A stretch of 64,000 bases of DNA from Gnetum montanum. Its lineage: Eukaryota > Streptophyta > Gnetopsida > Gnetales > Gnetaceae. The DNA lies in NCBI GenBank assembly GCA_015680685.1, contig MNCI01022690.1:51683-115682 (forward strand). The letters run 5' to 3'. The notes under the pieces are model-generated. The model was not told where the DNA came from. It saw only the letters and a program-made list of their open reading frames with translations, and did not search any database. Positions 47,576-59,770 of this stretch are shown piece by piece. Numbering within the stretch: position 1 is the first letter of the stretch; the number at the start of each line of letters is the position of its first letter. The translations under genes were made by a program, and so were the position numbers.

Positions 47576-48383
47576 TGATGAGCAGCGAGGTACCCCTACA
47601 CTCAACCATATGAATATGAGCATTTCACACACAATCCAGTCGAATTCCAAGGACTAAGTGTTTATGCGCCTTTGTGGAATAAGGACGGGTTGGTTAATCA
47701 TTATCTTTCCAAACTTACTTGTATGGTTAAGTAAGCTCAAGGCATGTGATTTTTATATCTTTTATGTTTTTATGTCCTATGTTAATAAGGGAGGAGAGAG
47801 ATAACTAAGTGACTAATTTAACTTAACTACTCATTAACTAAGTTCTAACTAATCCTAACACTAACATCTCTTTCCACTTTTTGTACACATCCTAAACTAG
47901 TGCAACATTGCTGGGATTACCAAATGCTAATCGTTACTAGGTTACCAAGCATTACACACATGCTTGAAGTGGTCATACTGAGTGTATTTAATTAAGAAAG
48001 TGTAGGGTGAGAGAAGACATTAACTAACTAGGAAAGAATTTAGTAACATCAATTAACACTAATTAATCTATTTTGGATGCTGCAAGATTTATCATAAAGT
48101 TCATCTTTATTGCCATACACAAGGTGTGCTCAGGTACACAATGCACGAATAAAGATCTGTTCACTTTATGACTTCTATTGTAGGCACGTAGAAATAATTC
48201 TAACTCTAGGAGGGAGAAAAGGAAAGAGTTTGACTAAGGGTCTAACTAACTACTGCAAAACCAAGTGCACCCATCTCTTATTTATAAGCAAGGAGACAAG
48301 TCCTGATATCAGATATCTGACATCACATGGTAGGCTCTGATATCACAAACCTGATATCACGGCCCCAATATCATGGTTCATCA
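47576..48383 (-). repeat. 3' LTR of Element 3
   Basis: This 808-bp LTR has a minus-strand TATA box (TATAAATAA, 48,278-48,286). Several GATATC palindromes lie at 48,300-48,376. Its inner end lacks about 10 bp (GCGGCG region) present in the 5' LTR. The sequence after it reads GGGGGTA on the minus strand, a PPT. Confidence 0.85.
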
Positions 48384-50289
48384 TACCCCCATGACTGAAT
48401 GAAAAATCGTCCTTGAGTTCCTTACAAAATATTGCGAAGGTATGGGATTATTAACTAAATAAAAGTTGGTAGTGGAATGGGATGACAACCACAATGTGCC
48501 CAGTGAATAGATCAATAAGCATATTACAATATTAGTGTTCATGACCATTGTGGTGAACACTTGTACATACATGACAAAAAAGCCTTTATTTGGGATCTTG
48601 AAGAGAAAGAGAGAGAGAAAGAAGATGAAGCATGTTTCCACCAATGCCAAGATTGTGTCTTCCATTATTTATCCATAGCCATACCACCAAGCTTTCTCCT
48701 TTCATAAACGCTCTAGTTCTAGTCCATCTTGAGTGCTTCCTCCAAGACCATTGTTTGTATGATCACCATCTACACACACAACATAGTTACAAATGAGCAA
48801 GGATAGATAAACCACAATGTAGTTGATACCTTGCCTTTTTATGAAGTGCATTGGCTAAGTTTTGGTTATGGCAGAAACTAGTTTGGAGATTTATCACTGG
48901 TGAGTACCCAAGGTGTAGGGGTTAGGCAAATAGTAGAATGGAAAACATTAAAAAATTTGTGCTAGGGCCTCCACAACTAAGAGCAAACCTTAGGTAGGTA
49001 TAAGATGGAAAAATATGAGGAATAAGAAATATGGGAAAAATAACAATGGCAACACCAATAAAATGGATGTCATGGATGGGGATGAAAGAAGAAATGATTG
49101 ATTGCAGAAAATGTTTAAGGGAAAGAAGTTAAAAATTGCACCAAGAAGGAATGCCAATGGGTCCTCCCCAAAGTAGGCTCATGCCCTTTATGCCCTGACA
49201 AACCCACAAACCAAAGAGTCTATAGGCTCTAGGAATGTCATTTGGAAGTAAAAGTTAAAAACTTACCCACAAGAATTCACAAAAGAAAAACAATGCATCA
49301 ACCTAGAGATGAACTAATGATAAAAATGGCAATGAGGTGGAAGATGGAAAGAAATATGAAAAGGAGAGAATGGAATGGAATCCCAAGAACAAGGTTGTGT
49401 AAAGTCCCTTTTGTATTTTATGGTTAATGTGACTCAGTAGAACTCATCCCAAATCCAGACTCAAACAAACCACATCTAGTGACCTTGCATCAACACACTT
49501 GACCAATCCATCTACTTGAAGCAACAATAATGCTTCCACAAAGAGTTACGACCATTCCATGAAGAGCGAGATGGAGAAGAAGGAAGTGAGAAAGGGCCTT
49601 AGTTAGAGGGAACCTTCAGGCATGGGTAACATATCTTTCCAATTCCATAACTAGTGCTTGTAGCCCATACTTCATTCTTGTGTCTAAGGGGTGTGCTTTG
49701 AATTCTCACCTTTTTTTTTGCATGAGAACCACATCATTCAAAGACTTATTTTTATTCACTCATCTTCCTGATGTTGAAACAATGTAAGAATGGCAGGAAA
49801 CCCAAGAAAAAGCATCCAAGAACCCAAGAGAATGGCCAACACAAATGCATTGAATCTACTTGAAGTCACACCCTTTTCATCCTTTGAGTCTTTCCTTGGT
49901 TTGAAAAATACCCAGCCACCAATTTATTAACAAGTTTACTTAGAAAAAGGGGACTATATAGTTCCAAGCCAAAGAAGACCATAGAGTTATATGGATGAGT
50001 GGATGGCATAGACTCATTGCCTATTTTACCAAAAGAACCATACCTTAATATCAGCATCATAATTTAGAGGTAAAAACCAAACATTAGCAATCAATATGAT
50101 ATAATTCAGTCCACCATCATGAACATTTTTTGGATGAAGAATAAAACTAAATCAAGCAAACAAAGAAACAGTAAAAATATGAATGATGGTGTAAAAAAAA
50201 ATAAGAAAGATTGAAAAATGTGCAAAACAAAAATGTGTAAAACAAAAACATGTAAAAAAAATTCAAAAATAACTGAGGGCCTAGAATGG
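48384..50289 (-). other. 3' UTR of Element 3
   Basis: Non-coding, A-rich on the plus strand. It holds the family B block whose reverse complement contains GACTCTTTGGTTTG and TTTGGGGAGGACCCA (about 49,140-49,215), and one copy of the 86-bp minisatellite unit (about 49,690-49,750). Open frames in it are short and unrecognised. Confidence 0.6.
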
Positions 50290-53030
50290 TTAGCATAGGT
50301 GGCCATCTTCCCCATGATTGAGTTGGAAGGAGGAGATCCAAAATAGTGAGCAGGGTTGTCCACCAATAGAGGTAGCATGTGTACTAGCTATTATAAGCTC
50401 ATGAAAAGGTTTGGTTAGTTGCACGTTGACCAATAGTTTCTTATTTGGGCTCTCAGGTTTGTATATTGTCATGGACCTCGAAGGAGAAGTTGCATAAATA
50501 ATATAAGGTCATTTCCATAGTGTTTGAAATTTAGTACGTTGTGGCACATGTGTGGGATTCTAGTAGAGAACCTTATCTCATGGTTGATATTTAACTTTCC
50601 TAATTCTTAGGTCATGACATTGTTTATTGAATGCCTTGTGCAATTCATTAGAGGATAGGGAAACTAGTTAGTTTTCATCTAGCAAGTTAAAGGTTACTAA
50701 CTATTGTTTCTATGCTAAATTAAGGTCAAGGTTGAGGTCACATGTCATGGATAGTGTACGGATCTTAGTTTGAATAGGAAGTGTCATAAGCTTCCCATAC
50801 ACTAACTCGTAGGGAGAGTAGCCTGTAGGGAGTTTCCATGTGGAGTGGTATACCAAAAGAGCATCATTTAGTTTAGTGCTCCAGTCTCACCTATACTTGC
50901 TAATAGTTCTTGTCAATATTTTTGTAATCTCCCTATTGGTGACTTCTACTTGACCGTTTGCTTGGAGGTGGTATGGTGTAGTCAATTTATGCTCAACCCC
51001 TACGCGTTGCATTAATTTTCAAAAAGTTGCACCTGTGAAGTGTGTATCATTATCTGAAATAAGTGCATGCAGCACATCAAATCTATTCACAATTTGTTGT
51101 TGAAAAAATCATTCAGCTGTAGATGGTGTATAATCATTAACAGTAGCTACTTTAGTCCATTTTGTTAGGTAATCAATGGCAACTACGATATAAGCTTTTC
51201 CACTAGACATTCGTGTAATGGGCCCCATAAAATAAATTCCCCAAATGTCGAAGGGTTCTAATGGTTGAATCCATTGTTGTAGATCTTCCATTTTAGTAGT
51301 CATTCCCCCATCACATTGACAACACTCACAAGATTGGATGAATTTATGGGCATCCCAAAACAATCTAGGCCAATAATATCCTACAAGCAAGATCTCAATG
51401 GTTGTTTGTCTCCCAGCGTAATAACCCCCACAAGGACCCTTATGAGCATCTTGGAGAACTTGCAATTGATCTATATTAGGAACACACCATTGAACCAAGC
51501 CATAGAGGCACACTTTGTAAAGTTTTCCATTGATCTCCATAAAGTACTTGGCTTGGTGAAGAAACTATTGTTTCTTCTTAAGGTTTAAGTCTTGTGATGT
51601 TTGTTGGATGAAGAGATAGGTAAGAATGCTACTGTACCAGTTTGTCTCCATGGGTGATTGATTATTCACTACACTAGCAAAGAGGAATTTTTTTGGGAAA
51701 TAGTCAAAAATTGGATACTCATCCACTTTGTTATCCAATTGCAACCAAATAAATGATCAGCAACTACGTTCTCGATGCCTTTACGATTGATCATCATAAG
51801 ATCGAACTCTTGTAAGATTACAAGACATCATATGATGCAAGGGCTTACCATTGGCTTATTCATGAGGAACAAAATTGCACTATGATATGTATGTATATAT
51901 ACTTTATATCCCAATACATAGTGTCTAAACTTTTCTAGTGTAAACACTATAACCATTAATTCTTTTTCTGTGGTAGTGTAGTTAAGTTGTGCGCCAATGA
52001 TACTTCTACTTGCATAGTGGATGTAATAAGGATGCTTTTGGTCATCTAACTATGTAAGTACAACTCCTAAGGCATAGTTGGATGCATCAGTCATGATATG
52101 GAATGGTTTGAACTAGTCAGGAGCTTGTAGAATGGGTGTTTCTACTAGCTTCTATTTCAGAGTTTGAAAAGCTAATTCGCATTTCCCGGTCCATTCAAAA
52201 GGTACATCCTTTTTTGTTAATTCCACCAATGATTTGGTAACCTTTGAAAAGTTCTTAATAAATCTTCTATAGTAGCCCGTGTGTCCAAGGAATGACTAAA
52301 TATCTTTGACAATTTCCTATTGACAGGTAATTTTTTGGATAACTTTGATTTTCTTGGGATCTACCTCTATCCCTATGTGTGAGATTTTGTGCCCTAGTAC
52401 TATGCCTTCTTGGACCATCAAATGGCTTTTCTACTAGTTAAGCCTCAAATTGGTTTCTACACATCTTTTTAACACTTGCTCTAACTGGTCCAAGGCTTGA
52501 TCAAAGTTTCCTCCATAAGTGGAGAAGTTGTCCATGAAGACCTCCACACCATTTCCTATCTGCTATTGGACTATGCTTAGAACTAATCATTGAAATGTTG
52601 TAGGGGCATTGCACAAGCCAAATGACATCTGTTTGTATGCAAAAATTTCCCAAGGACTAGTGAATGTAGTCTTGGCTTGGTCTTCTAGGGCTATTTGTAT
52701 TTGGTTGTATCTACTATATCCATCCAGAAAACTATAGTAGGGATACCCTTGAATGGTGTCTAAGACTTGGTCGATACATGGCAATGGAAAGTGATCTTTG
52801 ATTGTTGCCATATTTAGTAGCTTGAAATCTATGCACACCCTCCATTTTCCTCCCCTTTTAGGCACAATAACTAAGGGGCTAACCCATTTGCTATTAGTAG
52901 TGGGGTATATGAACCTAGCCTTGAGAAGCTATTTGATTTCTTCCTTAACTACTTGCTTTAGCTATGGGTTCAATCATCTCTGCAGTTGTCTTCGAGGTTT
53001 CATGGAGGGGTCAGTGTAAATTTCGTGTTG
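50290..53030 (-). pseudogene. pol of Element 3 (RT, RNase H, integrase), inactivated
   Basis: RT (about 52,950-52,250) has PKRGGKWRVCIDFKLLN, FLDGYSRYNQIQIALED and FMDN in place of FMDD, so one catalytic Asp is lost. RNase H lies at about 52,200-51,650. Integrase (about 51,540-50,600) has the zinc region DAHKGPCGGYYA ... CECCQCD, then GIYFMGPI where the first catalytic Asp is Tyr, SDNDTHFTG, and GQVEV with the catalytic Glu. A post-integrase stretch ends at TAA 50,290-50,292 (FQLNHGEDGHLC). This order and the PBS indicate the Athila group. Confidence 0.82.
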
Positions 53031-53299
53031 GCATATCCTAGGGTTTATTCTAGTTAATTCAAGATTTGACTAAGCGAAGAATTTTGACCATTTATTTATC
53101 ACCTTTAGCAGTCTCTCTTTTTGTTGCAGAGAAAGCTTCACATTAATAATTACCAATTTTCCATTTTTAAGGAATGTGTATTCCATACTAGTGGGCAATG
53201 GTTTCAGCTCAAGGGGCTCTCACTTAAATTTCTTAGGGATTTCCAACTTCCCCCAGTTGATCTTTTCAAGGCTAAGAGTTGGAAGTTGGCACTGGACTT

Positions 53300-53930
53300 G
53301 CTCTAATGCATCTATGCTATCAATGTAAGTGCAATTCAAACCCTTAGTTGGTTCCATGCATATGATTGAACTACTTTCTTGATCAAATGTCAGCCACTGG
53401 GTGCCTTCCTACCATGTGGCTACTGCATATAGACATCTTTTTATGTTGATCACTTGTGCACACTGATTGCATGTAGGCAGTGCTAAAATTTTCACAAACC
53501 ATGACCTCAGTATGCAATTACACCCCGTGTCACTGTATGTGATGCATGAAACTTTCTTCTTCTCAATCTTTCTAAATGTATTTTCCTTTGATATTTCTAG
53601 GTAAAGATTACAAATTCCTAGGCGTGCATCAATGGTGCTTAGCCATGCCCTTCCCATTATGATTAGGAAGTCCCCCTTACCATTGTTCACCTAAATCACT
53701 AGGAATTTAGCTAGTTATGACCATCCACAAATAGTGGTAACAATGTCCTCCACTAGTCCCAATGGGATAGTGATGGATTGGTTAGCCAACTCTAGATAGA
53801 TGTTGCTATTTTTTAATGGAGACAAGTTCCAGGCCTTGTACATTTCTTGAGAGATTAAATTGACACTAGAACCTGAATCCAAAAGAGCTATCCAAGATCA
53901 AAGAATTTCTTGGGAAGATGGCTAGCTTTA
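53300..53930 (-). pseudogene. Protease region of Element 3
   Basis: The minus strand shows a retropepsin-like segment with NNGKGDFLIIMGRAWLSTI (53,690-53,630), equivalent to the ILGRPWL part of plant gypsy proteases, and about 70 codons earlier a degraded active-site area (near 53,870, LLDSGSSVN-like). Sequence between protease and gag contains stops. The same region in Element 4 reads ITRILWLSTVDAK. Confidence 0.6.
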
Positions 53931-53932
53931 AT

Positions 53933-56484
53933 CTAATCGGTGATGACATGTGTCAGCATGACCATATGCGGTGAGTGTGGTGGTTGGGTTGAAGGAGGCT
54001 CCAAAGTTTTGATTGATAGTGAGGCATCTAAGGAATTAGCCACTTGTGATTTCAAGGGCTTGGTTGGACTATTGGTTCTAAAGAAAGGCCTTTTCTTCAT
54101 GTGGTTGTCAGAATGAATAGTAGGTTGAGAGCTAATAGCCCTTGTGGCATTATGTTGTTGTGGCTGGGCAGGGAGTTCACCTTGCATTGTGAAAGTAGGT
54201 GGTAGTGGTGCTATTGCTGGAAGAGGTCCAACCATATGAGAAGGATGGTATGTTTTTGGAATATCACCCCTAGGGGAAGGAGTCCTATAATACTCAAGAG
54301 CTTGGTAGTGAGGTTGAGGAGTAACGTGACTAGTTGAGTCACATGGAGAGATTGGTTGCTACACGTAATATCCATACGAGTTAGGTTGCCGATAAAGATA
54401 TTGTTGCCTTGGTGGTAGGATTCGCCACAATTGTGGGTGCTGCCACTATTTATATTGCTTAATCAGTTGTGATGGAGTTCCACTTGGATAATACGTTAAC
54501 GGTTGGTGGAACTATCTTGGGCTACCTTGGGGGTAAGGTAACCTTCAGGGTGTTTACTATTTGTTCAATCATGGGTTGAGTGCATACACCCCAGACTCCT
54601 GTAGATGTGAGATTATAGGGAAAAATCCCTTAGGATGGTCATATTGACATATCTCACATCCACTTTCATTATTTGTTTCTAAATCCACAACCTCTTCAAT
54701 GATGGCAACTTTGCCCTTACCATTGCTACGTGCATGTTCAACTTCTCTCTTTTTTATTTTTTCACTACCTTGCTCTCTAGACTCCTCTACTAATTTAAGA
54801 ATATTTTGAAATCTATTTTCTAGGGAATCCCACATTTGATCTACCTTTGCCGATACTTCTAATGTCAACTTTTGGATAGGAAAAGTTTTCCTATTCACCA
54901 TCTCTTCAAGTGGTGACTCTTCTTCATCCTTACAATAATCTTACTTCCCTCTTTCAGAGGGAAGGATCTCTATTATACTCTTCTGCACTTTCTCTTCTCC
55001 ATAGATCACCTTCTTCCTTAGCAACTTTCTCAAATAGTCTTTGAATTTAATGGGACCTAAGCTCGGATAGTCTTCCTTGGGCATAAGTCCCAAGGGTTCT
55101 TCTCATTTCATGCCTAAGCCCATCTACGAGATGACATAGTTGATCTCTTTGCGAATAACCATGGCTAGGGCAATGATGTAACAATGCATAATATTAATCC
55201 ATGGCAACATCCAAGGGTTCGTGTCCTCCTTGTTTCCATCCTTGGATTTTCTTTTGCAAGTTAGACACTCAGGAGTATGTTTGGTACTTGTTGTTAAACA
55301 GTTCTAACATAGTACTCCACCTACGAATGGATTCCAGTTCTAAGAACTAGTACTAGCTCTCTACTTCTTTAACTAGTGTTCATGAGAATAACTTAAGTTT
55401 TTCCCATTCTTTCTCTATGTTTTGTAAGGCACATGCATCATGGAATGCTTGTAAGTGATTTTGAGGATTAGCGTTGTATCCCCCTTCAAATTGTGAGATG
55501 TTGTTCATATCTAATCTCTTGATCCTACTATCTTTTTAGTGCCTTGTTGAAATTCTAGTAGCCTTAGTTATGTTTAACATACTTCAAGTAGCAAGTAGGG
55601 GTTGATCGTGATCATCCCATTTGTGGTGTCTATGATGCTTATGTTGTGATTCTCTAGAGTGCCCTCATCCCCTTTCTTGGCTATTTCATTTATGACTTCC
55701 ACTTTACCTACCTTTACTCCAATGATCTTTTTCTTTATGACTATATCTGGATACTGAAGGAGAGGGTGAAGGAGGTGATGAAGGTGAAGAAGAAGGAGGA
55801 CCATCATCATGATGGTGTCTACTACTTTCTCTTTGGCCATCTCAGCCTCATTCATGATTACGATCATAATGTCCACCTTTATCATGTGTTTGTATTCCTT
55901 TTTTGGATCCTTTGTGCCTATGGGTATTAGAACCTAGGTTATGAATAGTGGAATGAAGGTTCTAATACAAAACCCCTTGGCCAAAGTAAAAGGGGAGGAA
56001 CATCATTGTGTGGGTGATTCCCAAAGACAGGTTCACCACCCTCATTTTCGCTTAAGACATGTGGGACATTTTAGAACCACTTACCCTTCAAAGACTTATG
56101 ATGTCTCTCCTGTTGCAAGTCCCTTTGATGTTGTACCTCCATGGGATGATATTCTCTCAAGTCATGGTCTTGCACAATGTATTCCATGTGTAAGTGCTAC
56201 ATGCCAATTCATGTGAGAGCACGAAGAAGAATGCTTGGAACTGAACAATCGGGAGGTAACACTATGTTACCTTCTAAGGCTGACCAACACAGTTGTTCAT
56301 CTTGATGGAGAATAAAGGTGAAGTCTTGTATATACTCATCAGGATGAATATATACCACTTGAAATTGCTGAGGGACTGGTGGATCAACGTCATGTGTATT
56401 ATGCTGTCGATTGTTTCCTATTTTAGACCTAGGCGGTGAAGCGCTTTTGTACGAATGAGATATACTTGTTTGTTCAATGTGCAA
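53933..56484 (-). pseudogene. gag of Element 3, interrupted
   Basis: This is read on the minus strand. After an N-terminal region rich in His, Gln and Pro (56,484-56,000) come a basic segment (55,885-55,574) and a capsid core (about 55,500-55,000) with RRWSTMLELFNNKY and PLDVAMD, typical of retrotransposon gag. Bases 54,901-54,569 encode a predicted coiled coil (VDQMWDSLENRFQNILKLVE) followed by GCEICQYDHPKGFFP, a Cys-rich motif that Element 4 keeps as CDVCQNENPKGCCP. A proline-rich tail ends near 53,933. Stops separate the pieces. A zinc-binding role for the Cys motif is inferred. Confidence 0.7.
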
Positions 56485-56576
56485 TGTATTGTTTTCATTT
56501 TCTCAACCAACCCTAAGGGTTCGTTCCAATTATTTGAATGATTTCCTAAGTTCTAATTAGCGCACAAACCACTAAG

Positions 56577-56594
56577 TCCCTGGCAATGACACCA
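56577..56594 (-). other. Primer binding site of Element 3 (tRNA-Asp type, decayed)
   Basis: The minus strand reads TGGTGTCATTGCCAGGGA next to the 5' LTR. It equals the tRNA-Asp PBS used by Athila elements, TGGCGCCGTTGCCGGGGA, with four transitions, each C to T or G to A. Confidence 0.8.
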
Positions 56595-56595
56595 A

Positions 56596-57426
56596 TGATG
56601 AGTAGCGAGGTACCACTACGTTCAATCAAACAAATACGAGTATTTCATGCATGATCTGGTCAAATTCCAAGGACTAAGTGCTTATGTGCCTCTATGGAAC
56701 AAGGACAGGTTGGTTAATCATTGTCTTCCCAAACTTACTTTTATGTCATGATTTTATAGTTAAGTATGATTTTTATATCTTTTATGTTTTTATGTCCTAT
56801 GCTAATAAGGGAGGAGAGAGATAACTAAGTGACTAATTAACTTAACTACTCATTAACTAAGTTCTAACTAATCCTAACACCAGCATTCGTTCCCACTTTC
56901 TGTACACATCCTAAACTAGTGCAACACTACTAGGATTACCAAACACTAATTGTTACTAGGCTACCAAGTGTTACACACATGCTCAAAGAAATAGTACTGA
57001 GTGTATTTACTTAAGAAAGTGTAGGATGAGAGAAGACATTAATTAACTAGGAAAGCATTTAATAACATCAATTAACACTAATTAATCTATTCTGGATGTT
57101 GCAAGGTTTATCATAAACTTTGTCTTTATTACTGTACACAAGGTGTGCTCAGGTACAAAATGCTTGAATAAAGATCTGTTCATTTTACGACTCTTACTAC
57201 GGGCACACAGAAATAAGTCTAACTTTGGGAGGGAGAAAAGGCAAGAGTTTGGCTAAGGGTCTAACTAACTACTACAAAACCAAGTGCACCCACCTCTTAT
57301 TTATAGGCAAGGTGATAGGCCCCAATATTGGGTATCTGACATCACATGGTAGGCTCTGATATCGTAGACCCGATATCATGGATGTGATATCGCAGCCCCA
57401 ATATCGTGGTTCATCGCCGCTCATCA
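56596..57426 (-). repeat. 5' LTR of Element 3
   Basis: This 831-bp LTR begins on the minus strand TGATGAGCGGCGATG and ends CTACTCATCA. The TATA box TATAAATAA (minus strand) is at 57,297-57,305. Upstream of it, at 57,314-57,412, are several GATATC / AATATC motifs. Confidence 0.88.
57297..57305 (-). promoter_or_regulatory. TATA box of Element 3 5' LTR
   Basis: TATAAATAA on the minus strand, conserved in the other LTR at 48,278-48,286, with GATATC repeats just upstream. Confidence 0.7.
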
Positions 57427-57884
57427 AAAGTCTAGTTAATGGATTTTCAAAATAATTCTTATGAAAAACTTCAAGTCTTAGACCAACCTTATGATGATAA
57501 TTAACCAATTTAGCTATGTATTTATGATATATATCTATTATTTATTTGAAAAATATTTTTCTTTTTCATATTATTAAGCTTCTAGAATTGAATCACTAAG
57601 AATTGATTTTCATGTTGAAAAAAATAAAAAATAGTGTTAAATAATGATTTTCATGGTAATTATCAAGCTTGGAATTTTGTGTTTGTACTTTACTAAACCA
57701 TTACATACCCATGATAATTCTAGCAAAAAAATTTAGGAGGAGGGAGGGGTGGGAGGAGGGGTGTTGTTAGAACTGCAAAATCATTGTAATATAGTTATAC
57801 CAAAGGTATATAACTTACCATTGCTCACTAGAATTATATCCATGACTTAGAGCTTTCAAATAAAAGGTCTTACTACTAGGCTAA
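57427..57884. other. Unique spacer between Elements 3 and 4, with a G-run cluster
   Basis: AT-rich sequence with no gene or known repeat. Bases 57,736-57,761 form a G-rich run with four tracts of three or more Gs (57,742-744, 746-749, 751-753, 758-761), a canonical G-quadruplex pattern. Confidence 0.5.
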
Positions 57885-58545
57885 TGATGAGTAGCAAGGT
57901 ATCCCTACACCCAACCATATGAATCATAGGCATTCATGTGCAATTCGGTTGAATTCTATAGACTATAATTACTAAGTATGCTAGAGCTAAACAGTGTGTG
58001 CATGTTGTTTATTCGTTGTCTTCCTAGTTCCACTTGTGAAATGAAATTGCATGGTTAAGTGTGACTAAGGTATAAGATTTTTATTATTTTGTGTTTTTGT
58101 GGAATTACTCACCTAGAACAAGAATAAAAGTAAGAGTGATTAAAAGTAAGAGAAATTAATTGCTAAGTAAACTATAGTCTAATATAGCCTAACACAAGTA
58201 ACCATTCCCACTTCTTAGACATATCCTGAACTTTGTGCAAACACTACTAGGTTGTCAAATACTAGTGATTTCTGAGCTACCAAGTGTCACACATATGTTC
58301 AAAGGGGTTGTGCTTATGTATCTTAATAAGAAGCACCCAAGCATACAATATTATAGTTGTGTATAAAATTTGGTGTTCATGAAAATAGGAAAGAACAACA
58401 ATAGATCCAAAGGACATCCAACCCCTCTTGGAAACAAAAGAATGAGGGAGAGGTAGAAGAGATCCAGTAGTCATGAACAATCTCTCGCTAGTGATATGGT
58501 TGCATCCTCCTTGGTGACAATAGTCTCGCTTCCAATCCACATTGC
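57885..58545 (-). repeat. 3' LTR of Element 4, truncated
   Basis: It matches the outer part of the Element 3 LTR (for example the TAGTGATTTCTGAGCTACCAA region at 58,260) but stops where a family B 3' UTR block begins, at a CCCACTT shared with that block. No PPT or TATA box is visible. Confidence 0.6.
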
Positions 58546-59480
58546 CCACTTGCATATATTTTGGTTTGGTTAAGTTAAGTTCTTTACCCTTAGACATTTT
58601 TACAATCAAATTCTTTTTATTTATCCCATTCATGTCATCCACTTGTACACACCTTTATAACTATTTTTAATAAACTCCTTTTTATTGCTGCGAATGCCCT
58701 CTTTCTACTATTCCTTGTGTTAAGCTTTTTCTAAATTGTATCGGTTGCTTCTCTTAATTAATCCATTAGTCAGTCTTTCCACTAACAACATCAAGCAACC
58801 AATCTATCACAATCACAACCCAGCTAGATAAAATCATTGATGAGAAGAGGATTCAAAGCACATCCCTTGGAAAAAATAAATGCAAAAAATGCATGGGTTT
58901 TTGTATGGTATGGTTCCCATTCAAAAGAAAAATAAAAAAATGGAAATTCAAAGCACACCCATTAGACTAAATAAAATGGCTACAAGCACTAGTTATGAGA
59001 CTTTTCTTTTCTCCTCTAACTAAGGCCCTTTCTCGCTTCCTATCTTCTCTTCAATTTGGAATGGTGGTTATTTTGTGGGAGCATTCTTGTGTCCCAGGGG
59101 ATGGACTAGCCTTAGAATGTTAATGTGAAGTCATTGAAAGTGGTTGGCTTTGATTTGGACTGAGGATGGATCCTACCAAGTCATTTAATCATACTCTCTC
59201 TATAATCCATCTATACTTTTCATGCCTCACCTCACTATTAGTTTCATGTTTTGATTTAATGTTCTAATGTGATGTGTCAAGTTTCTTAGTCAGTTACTTT
59301 TGGGTGTTTGTACTTAACTTTTTGTAACCATTAATCATCCATGGTGCCCATGGACTCCTTGGTTTGAAGTTATGCAAGGGCATAAATGGCCTATGGTTAT
59401 TGTGGGGAGGACCCACTTGTGTATCTATTGGTCTGGTTAAGTTAAGTTCTTTACCCTTAGACATTATTACAATCAAATTA
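58546..59480 (+). repeat. Inverted, partly tandem family B 3' UTR block in Element 4
   Basis: On the plus strand block Q (58,546-58,845) is followed by block P (58,850-59,411) and a truncated second Q (59,412-about 59,478); the repeat period is about 867 bp. In the family B plus copy the order is P (45,320-46,010) then Q (46,010-46,310) in the sense of the element. Here they lie antisense to Element 4. Two worn 86-bp minisatellite units sit at about 58,850-58,980. Confidence 0.6.
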
Positions 59481-59770
59481 CAAATGAAGCATACCACCAT
59501 CAAGTAGTGCATTACCATTATATGTGCCACCTTATTAGTAGAAAAAGTAGAGAAACACATCAAACACAAGTAAACATAATCATAGAGAACATAAAAGAGT
59601 AGACAATAAATATTGAATATATTAACAATGGTGTAAAAAAAAAAACTAAGAGAATACCAATAACCTTAAAAATACAAAAATTTAAAACAAAAAAGATGAA
59701 GTAAGAAGTTGTAAAATCAAAAATGTGTAAAAAAAAAAAAGGTCAAAAGACTGAGAAGCCTTAACAGATG
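59481..59770 (-). other. Remaining 3' UTR of Element 4
   Basis: A-rich, non-coding sequence between the inverted block and the end of pol. No feature beyond poly(A)-like runs. Confidence 0.5.

Larger units (their letters stand above)
47576..57426 (-). mobile_element. Element 3: full-length family B Athila-like retrotransposon, minus strand
   Basis: LTRs at 47,576-48,383 and 56,596-57,426 align. The right LTR ends in a perfect 7-bp inverted repeat, TGATGAG ... CTCATCA. A PBS follows the 5' LTR and a GGGGG-containing PPT precedes the 3' LTR. Internal order on the minus strand is gag, protease, RT, RNase H, integrase, 3' UTR. I find no 5-bp target duplication (CTACT on one side, AAAGT on the other), which fits a rearranged left end. 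Confidence 0.85.

Noticed and set aside
55941-56216. 91-codon plus-strand frame with plausible composition inside Element 3 gag
   Set aside because: The opposite strand in the same place continues the His/Gln-rich gag N-terminal region, and position and family context favour the minus strand. A small captured fragment cannot be fully excluded.
58277-59569. Two minus-strand frames sharing MSKGKELNLT, suggesting a duplicated gene
   Set aside because: The shared peptide comes from the duplicated Q block of the family B 3' UTR and reads antisense to its original orientation.
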